64,000 nt of DNA from Chloroflexota bacterium (GCA_013112685.1 JABFGC010000001.1:1116001-1180000), one strand, 5' to 3'; positions 8,676 to 17,910 are shown, counted from the first letter of the stretch. Numbers and translations are program-made. The notes: generated from the sequence alone by a model not told the origin.

Positions 8676-9241
8676 ATGAATCGTGAAGACGCTCTTGCCA
8701 TTGTGCGTGAATTTGTGAAGAACGAAAGCCTTGTGCGGCACATGCTGTCCGTCGAAGCCGCGATGCGTTTTTACGCCGAAAAATACGGCGAGGATGTCGA
8801 GTCGTGGGGGCTGATCGGCCTGCTTCACGATTTCGATTGGGAGATTCATCCCACGCTCGAACAGCACCCGCAGGACGGCGCGCCCATTTTGCGCGAACGC
8901 GGCGTGCCCGAAGACGTCGTCCAGGATATTTTGAGTCACGCCGACCATCTCGGCTGCCGCGCGACACATTGCGCCGCCGGGCCCTCTGCGCCTGCGACGA
9001 AGTGACGGGTCTCATCACCGCCGTTGCGCTGGTGCGCCCGTCGCGTTCGCTGTACGACCTCGAAGCCGGTTCCGTCAAGAAGAAATGGAAGGACAAGGCT
9101 TTTGCCGCCGGAACCAACCGCGAAGAAATGGAACTCGCCGCGAAGGAATTCGGCGTGGACTTGTGGGAACACGCCGGGAATGTGATCCAAGCCATGCGGA
9201 AGATCGCGCCGGAGTTGGATTTGGTGGGGAATTTGGGATAA
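8676..9241 (+). CDS. HD-domain hydrolase (frameshifted)
   Basis: About 187 residues after repair. The HD signature is clear: ESLVRHMLSVEAAMRFYA, GLLHDFDWEIHPTLEQHP, ILSHADHLG. One base is missing near 8954 (expected GVPRDTLRRRAL). The other frame then continues ACDEVTGLITAVALVRPSRS, SVKKKWKDKAFAAG and VDLWEHAGNVI, the usual second half of this HDIG family. These are metal-dependent phosphohydrolases; the substrate is unknown. The start ATG follows AGGAGTAATCC. A bidirectional terminator separates it from the convergent TPR gene. Confidence 0.75.
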
Positions 9242-9256
9242 TTTTGGAGAGACAAG

Positions 9257-9291
9257 AAAAAACCGCCTCGTTGATTTCGGGGCGGTTTTTT
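9257..9291. terminator. Bidirectional terminator
   Basis: AAAAAACCGCC pairs perfectly with GGCGGTTTTTT between two convergent genes, so it can serve both the HD-hydrolase and the TPR gene. Confidence 0.85.
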
Positions 9292-9309
9292 CTGTTATTC
9301 TGCAAGCGA

Positions 9310-10365
9310 TTATCTCATGCCTGAGATGGTGATCAACCCGCTGGTGACTTTGACGTTCATCACCTGCAAACCGGGCGCCTGCTCGTCCAGGCTTTCCAAA
9401 AGCATCTGGTTCAGCCAGGTTTCCATCTGCGAAAGGATGAGGTCGGGGATGGCTTGCTGCCCGATCTGCATGGACTCGATCACGAAGTAGGGTCTTTTAT
9501 CGCCGTCAATCCTGAGTTCGCCGACGATGAGCGCAGCCGTCGAATCTTCCGCTCCGTTGACGATTCCCCAAACCTGAATTTTCCCGCCGCGCAGATACAC
9601 CTGCGGACTGCTCAACGGCAAGTCGGGGCTTTCCAGCAATTCCATGGCGAGCCAGGAGGTGAGTTGTTGTTCGGTGATCGTGAGCGAGGTCAACGATCCC
9701 GGCTGGGGCAGCGAGTTTTCCAGCAGGGCTTTCGCTTCCATGCCGGATTGTTCCGAGACGATGATTTCGTCGCCGGGGCGTTCGGGCGCGCCTTCCATGC
9801 CGGTCGCTGCGTTATTGACCGCAAAGCCGATCAGGGCGTTCATCAACGCCGTATATTGCGGGTACTTTTCATTGACCTCTGCGAGGGTTTGCGGGGCAAC
9901 CTCGTTGGCAAGCGCGGCGTCCGCCTGGATGGTGGGGGTGGCAATCGCCAGCAACTGCGCCACTTTCGAGGCGGGGTTGTTGCGCGCCACGACCAGTCCC
10001 GTCGTGCCGAAGAGCAGAACCGCAAGGAGGGTCACCAAGGCACCGCGCAGGGCGTTTCGGTAGGGCTTTTTCTTCGGCTGCCACAGGTTGGTGTTTGCCC
10101 TGGGCAGGGTGGGGTTGATGGCGGCTTGAATGCGCGCCAGTCCGATTTTGGCTTCCGTGTTGCCGGGGTTGAGTTTGAGAACGCGTTCGTAGCACGCGAT
10201 CTGGTGCTGCTTTTCCCCGGTGATGCGCGCCATCAGCATCCATGCGGCTTCGTCGTCCGGGTAGGATGCGAGATACTCCGACAAATACTTCCTTGCCAGT
10301 TCGCGGTTGCCGCGTTGGAAGGTGTAATCGGCTTGCTTGAGAAGTTCTTGCCTGGTCATCGTCAT
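9310..10365 (-). CDS. TPR protein with one membrane helix
   Basis: A 351-residue protein. The N-terminal 90 residues are two or three TPR units (ADYTFQRGNRELARKYLSEY, DDEAAWMLMARI, CYERVLKLNPGNTEAKIGLAR). A membrane helix follows at about 110-130 (LVTLLAVLLFGTTGLVVA), then an extracytoplasmic domain of about 220 residues (SLTITEQQLTSWLAMELL, QVYLRGGKIQVWGIV) that I do not recognise. The start ATG at 10365 lies one base after a perfect 18-bp hairpin, so any ribosome-binding site is inside the stem. The hairpin is also the whole gap to clpC. Cotranscription with clpC is likely. Confidence 0.65.
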   Translation of the reverse strand: MTMTRQELLKQADYTFQRGNRELARKYLSEYLASYPDDEAAWMLMARITGEKQHQIACYERVLKLNPGNTEAKIGLARIQAAINPTLPRANTNLWQPKKKPYRNALRGALVTLLAVLLFGTTGLVVARNNPASKVAQLLAIATPTIQADAALANEVAPQTLAEVNEKYPQYTALMNALIGFAVNNAATGMEGAPERPGDEIIVSEQSGMEAKALLENSLPQPGSLTSLTITEQQLTSWLAMELLESPDLPLSSPQVYLRGGKIQVWGIVNGAEDSTAALIVGELRIDGDKRPYFVIESMQIGQQAIPDLILSQMETWLNQMLLESLDEQAPGLQVMNVKVTSGLITISGMR

Positions 10366-10366
10366 G

Positions 10367-10405
10367 AGACCTGACAGTCACGCTGACAGCGTGACTGTCA
10401 GGTCT
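10367..10405. repeat. Palindromic repeat, AGACCTGACAG family (perfect 18-bp stem)
   Basis: AGACCTGACAGTCACGCT, loop GAC, then the exact reverse complement. It fills the space between the clpC stop (10412) and the next ATG (10365). Confidence 0.9.
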
Positions 10406-10411
10406 GTATAT

Positions 10412-12905
10412 TTATAAACTCGGCTCGGCGATCTCTTCGTGTTCGTGCTGTTTATTAAGCACGATCTCGCCGTCTTCGTTGATGTTGATTTCGATCGAGT
10501 CGCCATCGGAGAATTCGCCGGCGAGCAGTTTGTCCGAGAGCGGATCTTCCACCTTTTGCTGGATGACGCGGCGCGGCGGACGCGCGCCAAACTCGGCGTC
10601 GTAGCCCTGCTCTGCCAGCGAGGACAAAGCCTCGATGGCGGCGGTCAGCGTCAGGTCATGGTCTTTGAGGCGCTGGGCGACCTTCTCCAGTTCGAGAGAA
10701 ACAATCTGCTGGATGTCCTCTTTGTTGAGCGAGCGGAAGATGACCACCGCATCCAGGCGGTTGATGAACTCGGGGCGGAAGGCGCGCTTGAGCGATTCGC
10801 TCAACTTCTTGCGCATCTCTTCGTAGGAGAGTTTTTCCTCGGCGGCTTCATCGCGCTTCATGACGAACCCCGAGGGTGGTCTGCCGTTTGATGACATCCG
10901 CGCCGATGTTGGAGGTCATGACGATGATGGCGTTGCGGAAATCCACCTTGCGTCCCTTCGCATCGCTCAGGTGACCTTCCTCCATGATTTGGAGGAGCAT
11001 GTTGTGGACTTCGGGGTGCGCCTTTTCGATCTCGTCGAAGACGACGATGGAGTACGGGCGGCGGCGCAGGCGCTTCGGTCAGTTGACCGGCGTCTTCGTA
11101 GCCGATGTATCCGGGAGGCGCGCCCACGAGACGGGACGCCGTGTGGCGTTCCATGAACTCGGACATGTCGAGCTGGATGGCGGCTTCCTCACTTCCGAAC
11201 ATGAACTTGGCAAGCGCCTTGGTCAGTTCGGTCTTGCCGACGCCGGTCGGTCCGAGGAACATGAACGAACCGATGGGGCGTTTGGGGTCTTTCAGACCGG
11301 CGCGCGCGCGGCGCACGGCGCGGGAGATGGCGATGATAGCGTCCTCCTGACCGATGATGGCTTTACGGAGTTCCTCTTCCATCTTGAGCAGGCGTTGCGA
11401 TTCCTCTTCCGCCAACTGCATGAGCGGCACGCCCGTCCACATGGAGACGACTTCGGCAATATCTTCGGCAGAGACGACCGGGCTGGTGGCGCGGTCCCAG
11501 CCGGTGCGCAGGCGTTCGATCTGCGCGCCGAGATCGCCTTCGCGTTCCTCCCATTCCTTCACGTCTTCGATGTTGCCTTCCTCCTGGGCGAGGGCGCGGT
11601 TCTGGCGCGCCCGGCGCAGCTGGCTAAACAGGTCCTTGGCGTGTTTCGCGGCGGGACTCTTGTACATGCGCACGCGCGAGGAGGATTCGTCAATCAGGTC
11701 AATGGCTTTGTCGGGTAAAAACCGTTCGGTCACATACCGCGAGGATAAATGCGCGGCGGCTTCGAGCGCTTCATCGGAGATCACCAAATGATGGTGTTCC
11801 TCGTATGCGCCGCGAATGCCTTTGAGGATTTGGATGGTCTCTTCCTCGCTGGGTTCATCCACCTGGATGGGCTGGAAGCGGCGTTCGAGCGCGGCATCGG
11901 ATTCGATGTGCTTGCGGTATTCGTCGAGTGTGGTGGCGCCGATGACTTGCAGTTCGCCGCGAGACAGCGCAGGCTTGAGGATATTCGCCGCATCCACGGA
12001 AGAACCCGCGGCTCCCGCCCCGACGAGCATGTGTACCTCATCTATGAACAGGATCGCCCCCGATTGCTTTAACTCATCTATGATGCGCTTTAGGCGTTCC
12101 TCGAACTGACCGCGGTACATCGTGCCAGCCACGAGCGAGCCGACATCGAGTTGCAGCAGCCGCTTGTTCATGAGCGGGGCGGGTACATCGCCGTCCACGA
12201 TGCGCTGGGCGAGTCCCTCCACGATGGCGGTCTTGCCGACGCCGGGTTCGCCGATAAGTGCCGGGTTGTTCTTGGTGCGGCGCGCAAGGATCTGAATCAC
12301 GCGCTCGATTTCCATCTGACGCCCGATGACGGGGTCGAGTTTCTTTTCCTCGGCTTTGGAGGTCAGGTCGGTTGCCAGTTGGTCAACGAGGGGGGTTTTG
12401 GGATTGCCTCCGGGGGCGCGTCCGCTTGCACGGGGGCCCAGCAGGCGTCGGCGCGGAGGGGGAGGCGGATTCGTTCAATACGCGGCGGGTCTGGCGGCGG
12501 ATCTGGTCGGGAGTCACGCCGAGTCGGCGCAGGGCTTCCAGCGCAGTGGATTCGATGCGCACCAATCCGAGCAGGATGTGTTCGGTTCCGATGTAGTGGT
12601 GTCCGAGGCGGCGGGCCTCGTCCACGGCATATTCGAGGACTTGTTGAGTTTCGGGCGCAAGTTCGATGCGGTTGGGGTCAAAGTTGGGGGCGCTGCCCGA
12701 AATGCGCGCCACCACTTCGCGGACGCGGTCGGAGGTCATGCCCAGTTCGCGCAGGGCCCCTTCCCGCCACGCCGCCTTCTTCATCCATTAATCCGAGGAG
12801 CAGATGCTCGGTTCCAATACTATTTTGCCGGGCGCGCTCCGCCTCCTGGTGGGCGAGGCTGAGGACACGCCTTGCTCGCTGTGTAAATCTTTCCATGCCA
12901 GCCAT
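10412..12905 (-). CDS. clpC: ATP-dependent Clp protease ATP-binding subunit ClpC (four frameshifts)
   Basis: An AAA+ unfoldase of about 830 residues that feeds ClpP. In order: the Clp_N repeat ([35 protein letters not shown]; second repeat [14 protein letters not shown]); NBD1 with Walker [12 protein letters not shown] and Walker [11 protein letters not shown]; the middle UVR-like coiled segment; NBD2 with [15 protein letters not shown] and the [17 protein letters not shown] motif; and the C-terminal small domain with [14 protein letters not shown]. The frame breaks near 12758, 12430-12450, 11070 and 10870, each consistent with a one-base homopolymer change, and the protein is fully conserved on both sides. 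ATG at 12905 follows AGGAGAAAAACT. No CtsR or CIRCE operator was seen. It reads into the TPR gene. Confidence 0.9.
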
Positions 12906-13032
12906 AGTTTTTCTCCTGATAATACCTGTAAAGGATTCTACCAAATGCAGGGGAAGTGTGCGTAGGAAAAAGGTTAGAGTTTTCTTACGGAAAGGCGCGA
13001 AGTGTCAAGTTTTAGCGTCAAGTTGACAAAAA

Positions 13033-13046
13033 GGCGGAATCCCGCC
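13033..13046 (-). terminator. Short terminator after the MazG-like gene
   Basis: On the minus strand GGCGG, loop GATT, CCGCC is followed by TTTTTG, 25 bases beyond the stop at 13071. The stem is short. Confidence 0.5.
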
Positions 13047-13070
13047 ACCTGATACCTGGAACCTGCCATT

Positions 13071-13400
13071 TTATCGGTTGTCTCCATCGCCCCGTATCTT
13101 ACCGCGCGCCTGCCTGTCCAAAAGTTTAGTCAGGTTGGATTCGGCGATCTCGTCGAGCGGAAGGTCGAGTTCGGTGGCGACCTGGGCGATGTACCAGAGG
13201 ACATCGCCCAATTCGGCTTTGAGCGCCTCCCGCTCCGCTTCGCCAATGACCCCGGACCTGTCTCTGAAAATTTTCTTGATCTTCCCCGCCACCTCTCCCG
13301 CCTCATTGACCAAGCCCAGCGCCGGGTAGATGACGGGATGCCCGATGGCGGGATATTGCGCCGTGGCGCGGGATTTTTGCTGGTAGTCGTTGAAATCCAT
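13071..13400 (-). CDS. MazG-like nucleotide pyrophosphohydrolase
   Basis: This 109-residue protein matches the all-alpha NTP pyrophosphatase fold. The metal-binding helices are visible as LVNEAGEVAGKIKK (about residues 30-43) and ELGDVLWYIAQVATEL (about 66-81), giving the ExxE...ExxD pattern. It probably hydrolyses a nucleoside triphosphate to the monophosphate and pyrophosphate as a house-cleaning enzyme. It is a stand-alone gene with AAGGAC before ATG at 13400. Confidence 0.85.
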   Translation of the reverse strand: MDFNDYQQKSRATAQYPAIGHPVIYPALGLVNEAGEVAGKIKKIFRDRSGVIGEAEREALKAELGDVLWYIAQVATELDLPLDEIAESNLTKLLDRQARGKIRGDGDNR

Positions 13401-13489
13401 AAATTGTCCTTATAAAAATGTACATGGGGTGATGGGGAAAGTACGGAGATTATTATTCAATATACCCTAACTCCCCATTTTCATCAAAA

Positions 13490-13512
13490 AACCAGAAGGG
13501 TGGCTTCTGGTT
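13490..13512 (-). terminator. Rho-independent terminator after the LLM oxidoreductase
   Basis: AACCAGAAG and CTTCTGGTT form the stem, and the minus strand continues into a T run. Confidence 0.75.
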
Positions 13513-13553
13513 TCTGAGAGCATTGGGTTGAGAGACTGAATTTGTAACGATGA

Positions 13554-14597
13554 TTAGTTAATCGCCTTCGCCAACTTCCTCCACCACTCATCCTTCTCGC
13601 CGGGGACGAAGGGCGTGTACAGCGTGATTCTATCCGCGATGCCGCCGAAGCGTTTCTTCAAGTCGCTTGCGAGATTCTCCTGCGTGGTCATCAGGCAGAA
13701 TTCCTCCAGCATCTCGTCGGTGATGAGCATGGGCATCTCCGCCCATTCGCCTTTGGAGGCGAAACCGGAGAGTTTTTGGGCAGTCTCGCCCCAGCCGTGC
13801 AAATCCATCACGGATTTGTAGGAGGGGGTCGAAGCATAGAACGAAATCTGCATCCGCGCGAAGGCTTCCTCTTCGGGTGTGGCGGCGATGAAAGGCGTCA
13901 TCGAAACGGCGATGTCGCTGCGCTTGCGTCCGCTTTTTTGCAAGCCTTCTTCGATGGCGGGTAACAACACTTCATTCATGTAGCGCGGACTATTGAACGG
14001 ATGCGCGTGGAATCCCTCGCACAGTTCTCCCGCCAGCCTCGCAAGACCTGCATTGACTCCTGCAATGTAAATCGGAATAGCCCCTCCCCCTGCCCCTCCC
14101 CAAATTCCTCTGGAATTTGGGGAGGGGAGAAAGGGGAGGGGACCCGGATTGAAAAACGGCGACATCAACGTGATCTTGTAATACTCGCCGCGGAAGTTCA
14201 ACTTTGTTCCGTTTTGCCAGCAATCCCACAAGGCGCGGATGACCTGAATCTGCTCGCGGAATTTTCCCGTCACCGATTCGGGCCACGGCATCCCAAAACG
14301 CCTCTCGATGTGCGCCTTGACCTGCGTGCCAAGCCCCAGAATGAATCTCCCCCCGGACTGCGCCGCCAAATCCCATGCGGTGTAGGCAAGGTTGGCTGGC
14401 GAACGGGCAAAGGACACGGCAATGGCAGTGCCCATTTCCATTTTGGATGTGTGCTCCGCAATCAGCGCGCAGGGCAGAAATGGGTCATGTTGAGTCTCCT
14501 GTGTCCACAACGCGGCGAAGCCGATCCCTTCGGCGGCTTTTGCGATGGCAGGGACATCGTTCAATGGAACAAGGGGAAGCGCGGCATCGAGTTTCAA
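13554..14597 (-). CDS. LLM-class F420-dependent oxidoreductase with an inserted repeat
   Basis: A TIM-barrel flavin/F420 oxidoreductase of about 347 residues: LWTQETQHDPFLPCALIAEHT, GTAIAVSFARSPANLAYTAWDLA, GGRFILGLGTQVKAHIERRFGM, IYIAGVNAGLARLAGE. Within it, near 14085-14140, a palindromic G/C-rich repeat encodes an extra PFLPSPNSRGIWGGAGGG-type segment between FNPGP and IPIYIAG while keeping the frame. The TTG at 14597 (GGAG nine bases upstream, giving MKLDAALPLV) is preferred over ATG at 14645, because the latter would run back into the upstream peptidase gene. It is translated just after that gene. The substrate is unknown. Confidence 0.8.
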   Translation of the reverse strand: MKLDAALPLVPLNDVPAIAKAAEGIGFAALWTQETQHDPFLPCALIAEHTSKMEMGTAIAVSFARSPANLAYTAWDLAAQSGGRFILGLGTQVKAHIERRFGMPWPESVTGKFREQIQVIRALWDCWQNGTKLNFRGEYYKITLMSPFFNPGPLPFLPSPNSRGIWGGAGGGAIPIYIAGVNAGLARLAGELCEGFHAHPFNSPRYMNEVLLPAIEEGLQKSGRKRSDIAVSMTPFIAATPEEEAFARMQISFYASTPSYKSVMDLHGWGETAQKLSGFASKGEWAEMPMLITDEMLEEFCLMTTQENLASDLKKRFGGIADRITLYTPFVPGEKDEWWRKLAKAIN

Positions 14598-14614
14598 TTT
14601 ACCAATCTCCAATC

Positions 14615-15658
14615 TTAGTTTTCCAGCAAATATGCCATGATCCAATTCGTCGTGGCGTTCAAGCCGTCCATGTGGGCTCGCTCGTAGTTGTGCGAAGCGT
14701 CAATGCCCGGACCGATGAGCGACATCGCCACATCGCCGCCTGCGCGCCAGAACGCTTCGCCGTCCGAGCCGTAGAACGGATACACATCCGTTTTGTATGG
14801 AATGCCATGCTTTTCGGCAAGCGCGCGCAGTTTTTTGTTCAAGCCTTCATGATACGGACCGCCGCTGTCCTTGATGCACAGCGTGGCGTGAAATTCATCC
14901 GACTCCTGACCTTCGCCGACGACTGCCATATCCACCGTGACCAACTCCGCGACTTCAGCGGGGATGCCCGCCGCCGCGCCGTGACCGACCTCTTCATAGT
15001 TACTGATGAGGAAATACGCGCTTCGCGCCGGACCTTGACCTGATTCAGCAATGGATTTGATCGCCGCCGCGAGATTCGCCACGCACGCCTTGTCGTCGAG
15101 AAAACGCGAGCGGATGAAGCCGTTGGTCACTTCCACGCGCGGATCGAATGCCACGCAGTCGCCGATGTTGATGCCCAGCGCGCGGGTTTCTTTTTCAGAG
15201 GCGGTTCTCGCGTCGAGCCGAACCTCCATGTGGGCGTCGTTGCGCGGGGTATCGTTGCTCCCATAGATGTGACCCGATGCCGTGTCAATCAGGATCGAGC
15301 CGCGAATCTTTTCGCCTTTGGAAGTGAAAACCCACACGCCTTCGGTCTCGACCGTATTCCACTGCACACCGCCGATTCGGCTGAGTTTCAATCTTCCATT
15401 GCTTTTGATTTCCTTGACCACCGCGCCGAGCGTGTCCACATGCGCGGTGAGGGCGACGGGCGGCAGGTCACTTTCTACGTTCCACTTCGCCAACAGCGCC
15501 CCTTTGCGCGTTCGGCTTAATTCCAACTGCTTGTACCTGGAGAGTTCCTGCTCCACGAAGGCAACGGCTGGTTCTGCAAACCCCGTCGGCGAAGGGATGT
15601 TGAGCAGGTCAACGAGAAAGTTGGTGAAATACGTTTCGTCAATTTTCTGGAGGGACAT
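14615..15658 (-). CDS. M42-family metallopeptidase (NAGGN-associated subtype likely)
   Basis: A 347-residue co-catalytic metallo-aminopeptidase. Metal ligands and catalytic residues are visible: THVD-type AHVD (about 72-75), DD at about 188-189 (SRFLDDKACV), EE at about 222-223 (NYEEVGHGA), and a late His (ASHNYERAH). It resembles the M42 subtype that accompanies N-acetylglutaminylglutamine amide osmolyte genes, but none of those genes is present here, so a general peptidase role is safer. It is cotranscribed with the LLM oxidoreductase 17 bases downstream. Confidence 0.85.
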   Translation of the reverse strand: MSLQKIDETYFTNFLVDLLNIPSPTGFAEPAVAFVEQELSRYKQLELSRTRKGALLAKWNVESDLPPVALTAHVDTLGAVVKEIKSNGRLKLSRIGGVQWNTVETEGVWVFTSKGEKIRGSILIDTASGHIYGSNDTPRNDAHMEVRLDARTASEKETRALGINIGDCVAFDPRVEVTNGFIRSRFLDDKACVANLAAAIKSIAESGQGPARSAYFLISNYEEVGHGAAAGIPAEVAELVTVDMAVVGEGQESDEFHATLCIKDSGGPYHEGLNKKLRALAEKHGIPYKTDVYPFYGSDGEAFWRAGGDVAMSLIGPGIDASHNYERAHMDGLNATTNWIMAYLLEN

Positions 15659-15713
15659 AGGATGCCTTTCGGTTTACAGGTTGACAAGTTTCAAGGTCTT
15701 AACACCCCAATCT

Positions 15714-16139
15714 TCAAACGTTCAAACTTTCGAACTCACTAATCTTCTTTCTCCACTCATCCGGCACGGCGATGGTCTTCAAGCCCTCATAATCGAACGT
15801 GACCAGAATCACCGTCCCGCTTGCCATCACTTTGCCCGTCTCGGCGTGCATTACGCACTGTTCCACCGTCAGGGATTTGTTGCCGATCTTGGTGGTCTTC
15901 ACGCCGACCTTGATGGGGTCGCCGTAATGCGTGGTGGCGTGATAGGTGATGTGGATGTCGGCGATGATGACGCCGATCTCCATAAAAGACTGGTCTTTGC
16001 TGAACAAGCCCAACTGCATGAAGTAATATATGCGCGCCTGCTCGAAGTACGTCAGGTATTTTGCGTTGTTGACATGTCCCTGCGGGTCCAAATCCCCGTA
16101 GCGGACTTCGGTGGGGTGGAGGAAGTTGTAGTCAGCCAT
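15714..16139 (-). CDS. Acyl-CoA thioesterase, 4HBT/YbgC-like
   Basis: A 141-residue hotdog-fold protein with the catalytic region VRYGDLDPQGHVNNAKYLTYFEQAR (Asp in YGDLDPQGH) and VEQCVMHAETGKVMASG. The family hydrolyses acyl-CoA or acyl-ACP thioesters. The start ATG is only six bases from a TATAAT on the minus strand, so the message is probably leaderless. It is divergent from the DUF951 gene, which has the same layout. Confidence 0.85.
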   Translation of the reverse strand: MADYNFLHPTEVRYGDLDPQGHVNNAKYLTYFEQARIYYFMQLGLFSKDQSFMEIGVIIADIHITYHATTHYGDPIKVGVKTTKIGNKSLTVEQCVMHAETGKVMASGTVILVTFDYEGLKTIAVPDEWRKKISEFESLNV

Positions 16140-16145
16140 GGGGCG

Positions 16146-16151
16146 ATTATA
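16146..16151 (-). promoter_or_regulatory. TATAAT 6 nt upstream of the thioesterase ATG (leaderless candidate)
   Basis: The minus strand reads TATAAT, CGCCCC, ATG, with no room for a ribosome-binding site. Confidence 0.5.
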
Positions 16152-16194
16152 GTTGGGTAGTTCCCAGTTGGGTAGTTCGGTAGTTTGGCGGGAA

Positions 16195-16295
16195 TATTTC
16201 TTTCGCTTCGCCGACTACGGACGATGGACCGTAGACGATAGTCCGTGGACGCCCGCTGTCGTCTGCTGTTCATCGTCTATCGTCCACCGTCCATA
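16195..16295. repeat. Repeat region of GACGATGG / CCATCGTC type
   Basis: Imperfect inverted copies of GGACGATGGACCGTAGACGA and its complement (CGTCTATCGTCCACCGTCC). Related text lies at 46905-46968 upstream of glgP. It occupies most of the divergent intergenic region. Confidence 0.6.
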
Positions 16296-16299
16296 AAGG

Positions 16300-16305
16300 T
16301 ATAAT
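16300..16305 (+). promoter_or_regulatory. TATAAT 6 nt upstream of the DUF951 ATG (leaderless candidate)
   Basis: TATAAT, CTTCCC, ATG: a consensus -10 ends six bases before the start codon. Confidence 0.5.
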
Positions 16306-16311
16306 CTTCCC

Positions 16312-16542
16312 ATGCTTCCCGACCTGCAAATGAACGATCATGTGCGTTTGCGAAAACCGCATCCCTGCGGTTCGTACGAATGGACGGTGGTGCGCCTCGG
16401 CGCGGATATTGGCTTGGAATGCAAAGGCTGCGGACATCGCGTGATGCTGACGCGCCGCGAACTGGCGAAACGGATGAAAGTGAATTTAACCCAACAGGAA
16501 AGAAACACCATCACAGACCCTAAAGGTCTTCAAGACCTTTAG
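16312..16542 (+). CDS. DUF951 family zinc-ribbon-like protein
   Basis: A 76-residue protein with the DUF951 pattern RLRKPHPCGSYEWTVVRLGADIGLECKGCGHRVML; three cysteines (one in HPCG, two in CKGC) suggest a metal site. In other bacteria this small protein is found near translation and GTPase genes, and its function is unknown. The last codons (DPKGLQDL, stop) are encoded by a 33-base palindromic repeat (16515-16547), so the natural C-terminus has been replaced or extended by the repeat. The GT4 gene follows 18 bases later. Confidence 0.8.
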   Translation: MLPDLQMNDHVRLRKPHPCGSYEWTVVRLGADIGLECKGCGHRVMLTRRELAKRMKVNLTQQERNTITDPKGLQDL

Positions 16543-16547
16543 AGTCT
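16515..16547. repeat. Palindromic repeat, AGACC family (15-bp stem, 3-nt loop)
   Basis: AGACCCTAAAGGTCT, loop TCA, AGACCTTTAGAGTCT with one mismatch. It has the same geometry as the element at 17878 and contains the DUF951 stop codon. Confidence 0.75.
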
Positions 16548-16560
16548 TTCAGGAGATTTC

Positions 16561-17862
16561 ATGGAAACACACCCAACAGAACAGGATATGCCCGTCGGCT
16601 CGCTGCGCATCGGACTTTTCACAGACACCTACGCACCGCAGGTGAACGGTGTGTCCATTTCGCTGCAATTGATCTCGGAGGGACTGAAAAAGCGCGGGCA
16701 TCAGGTCACGATTTTCGCGCCGCGCTTTCCCGGCTACAAAGATAACGAACCGAACGTGATGCGTCTGCCCTCGTTGAAATATCTCAACAACCCGCCCATC
16801 TACGTGGCGGTGCTTGGCACGCCGCGTTCCACCCGGTCGCTGACGCGCAGGCACTTCGACGTACTGCACGCGCACAGCCCGGCAAGCATGGGGTTACTGG
16901 CGTATCTCACTGCCTCCACCAAGCGCCTGCCGTTGATCTACACCTATCACACCTCCATCACGGATTACACCCACTACGTCAAATTCATCGGCGGGACAAG
17001 GCTGATAAAACGGACAGCAGGCTGGTTCAGCGCCGCTTCCACCAACCTGGGCGACCAGATCATTGTGCCCTCGCCCAAGTTTCACCGCCTTCTGCTGGAA
17101 CAGAAAGTCCGCAAGCCGATTCGCGTCATTCCCAACGGCATTGACCTGGGCAGTTTCAAGGCGGCGAAAAAACCCGGCAGTCTGCGGAACAGGCTCGGCG
17201 TCAAGCCCGATGCGCCGATTCTGCTCTCGGTGGGACGCATGGACCCGGAGAAGCGGCTCGACTTCATCGTGGATGCATTCGTCCGCATCGCGGAGCGGCT
17301 CCCGGATGCGCATCTCGTCTTTGCCGGAGACGGCGGTGCGCGCAAGGACATCGAGGCGCAGGCGCTGACGACGAACGTCAAAGACCGCATCCGTTTTTTG
17401 GGCATGGTCGCGCGCGCCGATCTGCCGGATGTCCTGCACGACGCGACGGTCTTCCTCTCCGCTTCAACGACGGAAGTGCATCCGATCTCCGTCATCGAGG
17501 CGATAGCGGCGGGTTTGCCGATGGTCGCTGTGCAGGATGAAGCCTTTGAAGGCATGATCGAGAACGACCGGAACGGCTACATGGTCCCGTTGAATTTGGA
17601 GAAGTTTGCCGATACAGTCGCCAACCTATTGTGCGACCGCGAAAAACTCGAACGCTTCGGCATGCATTCCGCTGGGTTGAGCGAGAAATATTCCATCGAA
17701 GGGCAGGTCAAATCGCTGGAAAAATTGTACATGGAAGCCATCCTCCAAAATTGGCGCGGACGACTCATCGAGCGTATCCTCCCGAAGGACATCAAAAAGA
17801 TTCCGCAAAGGATCACCAGCGAGATCAACAAAATCCTCCCTGGGCGCTCGCGAGGGAAGTAA
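16561..17862 (+). CDS. GT4-family glycosyltransferase (mannosyl/glucosyl-type)
   Basis: A 433-residue GT-B enzyme. The N-terminal acceptor domain begins RIGLFTDTYAPQVNGVSISLQ and includes FDVLHAHSPASMGLLAYLTA. The C-terminal donor domain has LLSVGRMDPEKRLDFIVDAF and the E-x7-E type region (STTEVHPISVIEAIAAGLPMV). The pattern is close to the enzymes that glycosylate diacylglycerol or phosphatidylinositol, so a membrane-lipid or cell-wall glycan role is likely. The acceptor cannot be told. ATG at 16561 follows AGGAG. Confidence 0.85.
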   Translation: METHPTEQDMPVGSLRIGLFTDTYAPQVNGVSISLQLISEGLKKRGHQVTIFAPRFPGYKDNEPNVMRLPSLKYLNNPPIYVAVLGTPRSTRSLTRRHFDVLHAHSPASMGLLAYLTASTKRLPLIYTYHTSITDYTHYVKFIGGTRLIKRTAGWFSAASTNLGDQIIVPSPKFHRLLLEQKVRKPIRVIPNGIDLGSFKAAKKPGSLRNRLGVKPDAPILLSVGRMDPEKRLDFIVDAFVRIAERLPDAHLVFAGDGGARKDIEAQALTTNVKDRIRFLGMVARADLPDVLHDATVFLSASTTEVHPISVIEAIAAGLPMVAVQDEAFEGMIENDRNGYMVPLNLEKFADTVANLLCDREKLERFGMHSAGLSEKYSIEGQVKSLEKLYMEAILQNWRGRLIERILPKDIKKIPQRITSEINKILPGRSRGK

Positions 17863-17877
17863 TACACTCCAAGCCGC

Positions 17878-17910
17878 AGACCTGACAGGTTTTGGAAACC
17901 TGTCAGGTCT
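17878..17910. repeat. Palindromic repeat, AGACCTGACAGG family (perfect 15-bp stem)
   Basis: AGACCTGACAGGTTT, loop TGG, exact reverse complement. It lies 16 bases after the GT4 stop and could serve as a terminator. Confidence 0.85.

Noticed and set aside
10412..12905. ClpC as a pseudogene
   Set aside because: Both sides of every break are fully conserved and no stop or deletion lies outside homopolymers, so error is more likely than loss of an essential-type gene.
16140..16311. Small gene between the thioesterase and DUF951 genes
   Set aside because: The open frames are made of repeat DNA and have no ribosome-binding site.
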